Below are positions 31,123-32,630 of a DNA stretch of 32,630 bases, one piece after another. Numbering within the stretch: position 1 is the stretch's first letter; each line of letters starts with the position of its first letter. The notes under the pieces are model-generated. The model saw only the letters and a list, made by a program, of their open reading frames with translations. It ran no database searches and had not been told where the DNA came from. The position numbers and the translations under genes were made by a program. This DNA is from Candidatus Coatesiibacteriota bacterium (GTDB lineage: Bacteria > JAFGND01): positions 1-32,630 of the forward strand of contig JAFGND010000041.1 of assembly GCA_016927185.1 (NCBI GenBank), written 5' to 3'.

Positions 31123-32091
31123 ATGAAAAAGGTTTTAGCATTAGGTTTGGTTTTATTTCTTTTCATGATCTGCAATACTGAGTATATGTATGGTGATAAT
31201 AAGAATTCATCCAGTGGTAGTTCAGAAAAACCAGCTAATATAAATTATGATTCATTTGTTGATTTTGATTTAAATTTTTCTTATTCAGCTTCAATATTAG
31301 GTGGTTGGGTATATATAAAAGAAAGGGAATTTGCTGGAACTCAAAAGGATGATAACTCTTATTATCCTATTTGGGAGAATACCTACCAAACAATAAATCC
31401 TAGTGCAGGGTTAAATCTTATTAATCCTACAATCTATGTCAGAATATCAAGGAATTTAAGTTTTGGATTAAATGCAAATTACTCAAAAATTAGTCGTGAA
31501 ATTCCAGAAGACAGATCTGCATCTTTTTATCAAGATTCAACCTATTACTATTATAAATCAGGAGAAATAACTATTAAAGGAGATCTTGGTTATCTTCAGA
31601 TTTCTCCTTTACTAAGAGCTGAAGCTCCATTAAGTAACAGATTTGCATTACATGTTAGTGCAGGTCCAAGTTTAATATTCCCAAACAAGTTTAAAGCTAG
31701 CTGGAAAGGAGAAGAATCAACTGCAGATTCTTATACTTCATGGGATGGAGATCTGGAAGGAAAGTTTAACACTGCTATTGGAGGAATGGGGAGGCTTGAT
31801 TTGGTTTACAGTATAACTAATAATTTTCTTGTTAAGGGAGGAGTAACTTTAATTCTTGGTTCACTAGACAATATTGAACAAGACTGGACTAGCAAAGAGA
31901 GTGTTTCTGATAATAGTGGAAATACTCATTTAAATAAATGCACCTATCACTATAAGGAAAAAACATCAGCATTTGACAGAGACTCAAGAACAGAAGAATC
32001 AGGGGTAAGCATTTCTGAATTTTATAGAGAATACATAGATTGTTCGATTTCAGCAATAAGAATTGGAATATCATTTGGGTTCAGTTTTTGA
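31123..32091 (+). CDS. Putative outer-membrane beta-barrel protein
   Basis: 322 residues with a signal peptide (MKKVLALGLVLFLFMICN, cleavage near residue 24). A Ser/Gly/Asn-rich linker follows, then alternating hydrophobic/polar strands with aromatic belts: FVDFDLNFSYSASILGGWVYI, PTIYVRISRNLSFGLNANYS, YLQISPLLRAEAPLSNRFALHVSAGPSLIF, GMGRLDLVYSITNNFLVKGGVTLILGS and the final IRIGISFGFSF, which ends in Phe as many outer-membrane proteins do. Two cysteines near the C-terminus (in LNKCTYHY and YIDCSIS) could pair. AGGAGG lies before the ATG. It is close to OmpW/porin-like small barrels in look, but no family is assigned. It sits between the two PQQ-repeat genes. Confidence 0.75.
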   Translation: MKKVLALGLVLFLFMICNTEYMYGDNKNSSSGSSEKPANINYDSFVDFDLNFSYSASILGGWVYIKEREFAGTQKDDNSYYPIWENTYQTINPSAGLNLINPTIYVRISRNLSFGLNANYSKISREIPEDRSASFYQDSTYYYYKSGEITIKGDLGYLQISPLLRAEAPLSNRFALHVSAGPSLIFPNKFKASWKGEESTADSYTSWDGDLEGKFNTAIGGMGRLDLVYSITNNFLVKGGVTLILGSLDNIEQDWTSKESVSDNSGNTHLNKCTYHYKEKTSAFDRDSRTEESGVSISEFYREYIDCSISAIRIGISFGFSF

Positions 32092-32119
32092 TTTTCCCGT
32101 ATGAAATTTATATTATAAT
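32088..32119 (+). promoter_or_regulatory. Candidate promoter for the last gene
   Basis: TATAAT at 32114-32119 matches the -10 consensus. TTGATT at 32088-32093 is the nearest -35-like box but the spacer is 20 nt, longer than ideal. Confidence 0.3.
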
Positions 32120-32143
32120 CAATTCTTTGTGTAAATCTGAGAA

Positions 32144-32630
32144 ATGGGAATCCTCTATGAAAAATTTCCATGTAGTGGATCACTATCTTTATTTTTACTC
32201 TTATTGATTTTATCTTGCGGAGATGACAGTACTGATGATGGAAATAATACAGGTACTGGAACTGGTTCTGGTAATGCTGTAGAACTATTATGGAGATATA
32301 AGACAGGTGATTATATTGAGTCCTCTCCTTGTTTTTCAGATGGAGTTGTTTATTTTGGAAGTTTTGATGGCTATATTTATGCAATAAAAACAGGTAATTA
32401 TAGCAGCTTATCAGAAAGTAAGTTTGCTAAAACTAAGCAAAACCGATTCATGTCCAGTTTTTCACTGCCTGCCAGTCCAGCAGAACAGGATTTGAAAACC
32501 GGAGTAAGCTTAGTATTTTATAGATTTAAAAGTGATTTTCCTATTCCATTTCAGGGAAATCTGCCTCTTTCAAGACAGACTCCCTGGTTATGGAAACAGG
32601 GGCTTTCCTTGTTGATTATTCATTCATATA
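32144..32630 (+). CDS. Partial PQQ-repeat lipoprotein, runs off the window end
   Basis: The frame is open from ATG 32144 to the last base, 162 codons, with no stop. The N-terminus has a hydrophobic stretch ending LLLLILSC; Cys25 fits a lipobox, followed by GDDSTDDGNNTGTGTGSGN, a flexible acidic/Gly linker. A PQQ-type repeat follows, WRYKTG...YIYAI, closest to the repeats in the gene at 30536. Then LSESKFAKTKQNRF resembles the short segment that often ends such proteins. After about residue 100 the text no longer looks like a repeat or a known tail, so the true end may be a frameshift or a fusion. The start is uncertain: no Shine-Dalgarno site; ATG 32157 in another frame (MKNF...) is closed after 16 codons, so a small indel in the signal region cannot be excluded. 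Confidence 0.6.
   Translation, partial: MGILYEKFPCSGSLSLFLLLLILSCGDDSTDDGNNTGTGTGSGNAVELLWRYKTGDYIESSPCFSDGVVYFGSFDGYIYAIKTGNYSSLSESKFAKTKQNRFMSSFSLPASPAEQDLKTGVSLVFYRFKSDFPIPFQGNLPLSRQTPWLWKQGLSLLIIHSY
32291..32386 (+). repeat. PQQ-type repeat 3 (in the partial lipoprotein gene)
   Basis: 96-nt unit encoding W-R-Y-K-T-G to Y-A-I with SSP, GVVYFGS and YIYAI marks, related to the two repeats at 30611-30829. Confidence 0.65.

Noticed and set aside
32022-32384. Minus-strand open frame of 120 codons over the end of the barrel gene and the partial lipoprotein
   Set aside because: His/Gln/Tyr-rich text without any motif, antisense to two better supported plus-strand genes.

Overview
This window comes from a low-GC bacterium that I cannot place to species. 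A Gram-negative, diderm cell is suggested by an outer-membrane barrel, three lipoprotein signal peptides, a gingipain-like protease with a type IX secretion (T9SS)-style tail and a second protein with a similar tail. The CarA/CarB pair has the sequence signatures shared by Bacteroidota and eukaryotes. Together these point to the FCB (Fibrobacterota-Chlorobiota-Bacteroidota) neighbourhood or an uncultured candidate phylum with T9SS. No rRNA, tRNA, transposase, CRISPR array or phage gene was recognised.

Layout. (1) 199-4662 (+): a 1487-residue bifunctional glycogen debranching enzyme that joins a GH13 glucanotransferase-type domain to a GH133 amylo-1,6-glucosidase. (2) 4659-12806 (-): a tightly packed six-gene operon, in transcription order acyl-CoA dehydrogenase, EtfB, ferredoxin-fused EtfA, two related lipoproteins, and a soluble-adenylyl-cyclase-like signalling protein (two cyclase domains, NTPase, TPRs). 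(3) 12984-13723 (+): a Rossmann-fold TIGR00725/LOG-like protein and an acylphosphatase, overlapping by 4 nt. (4) 13736-18683 (-): a second cyclase-NTPase-TPR protein followed by a radical SAM protein with a SPASM-like cysteine motif at the N-terminal side. (5) 18836-21406 (-): a secreted C25 protease. (6) 21758-30405 (+): a BchE-like radical SAM protein, GTP-dependent PEP carboxykinase, an alkyltransferase-like DNA-repair protein, a cysteine-rich unknown, and carA-carB. (7) 30536-32630 (+): a secreted mini-protein with PQQ-type repeats and a T9SS-like tail, an outer-membrane barrel protein, and a related PQQ-repeat lipoprotein that runs off the window end.

How it fits together. Central metabolism is represented by glycogen breakdown, acyl-CoA oxidation or enoyl-CoA reduction with a flavin/iron-sulfur electron carrier, PEP carboxykinase and pyrimidine/arginine precursor synthesis. 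The most distinctive theme is signalling. Two paralogous, sAC-like pseudo-heterodimeric cyclases each sit in an operon with redox or Fe-S enzymes. The first is translationally coupled to two uncharacterised lipoproteins and the ETF/acyl-CoA dehydrogenase set, so cyclic-nucleotide signalling may be linked to acyl-CoA redox metabolism. That link is inference from gene order only.
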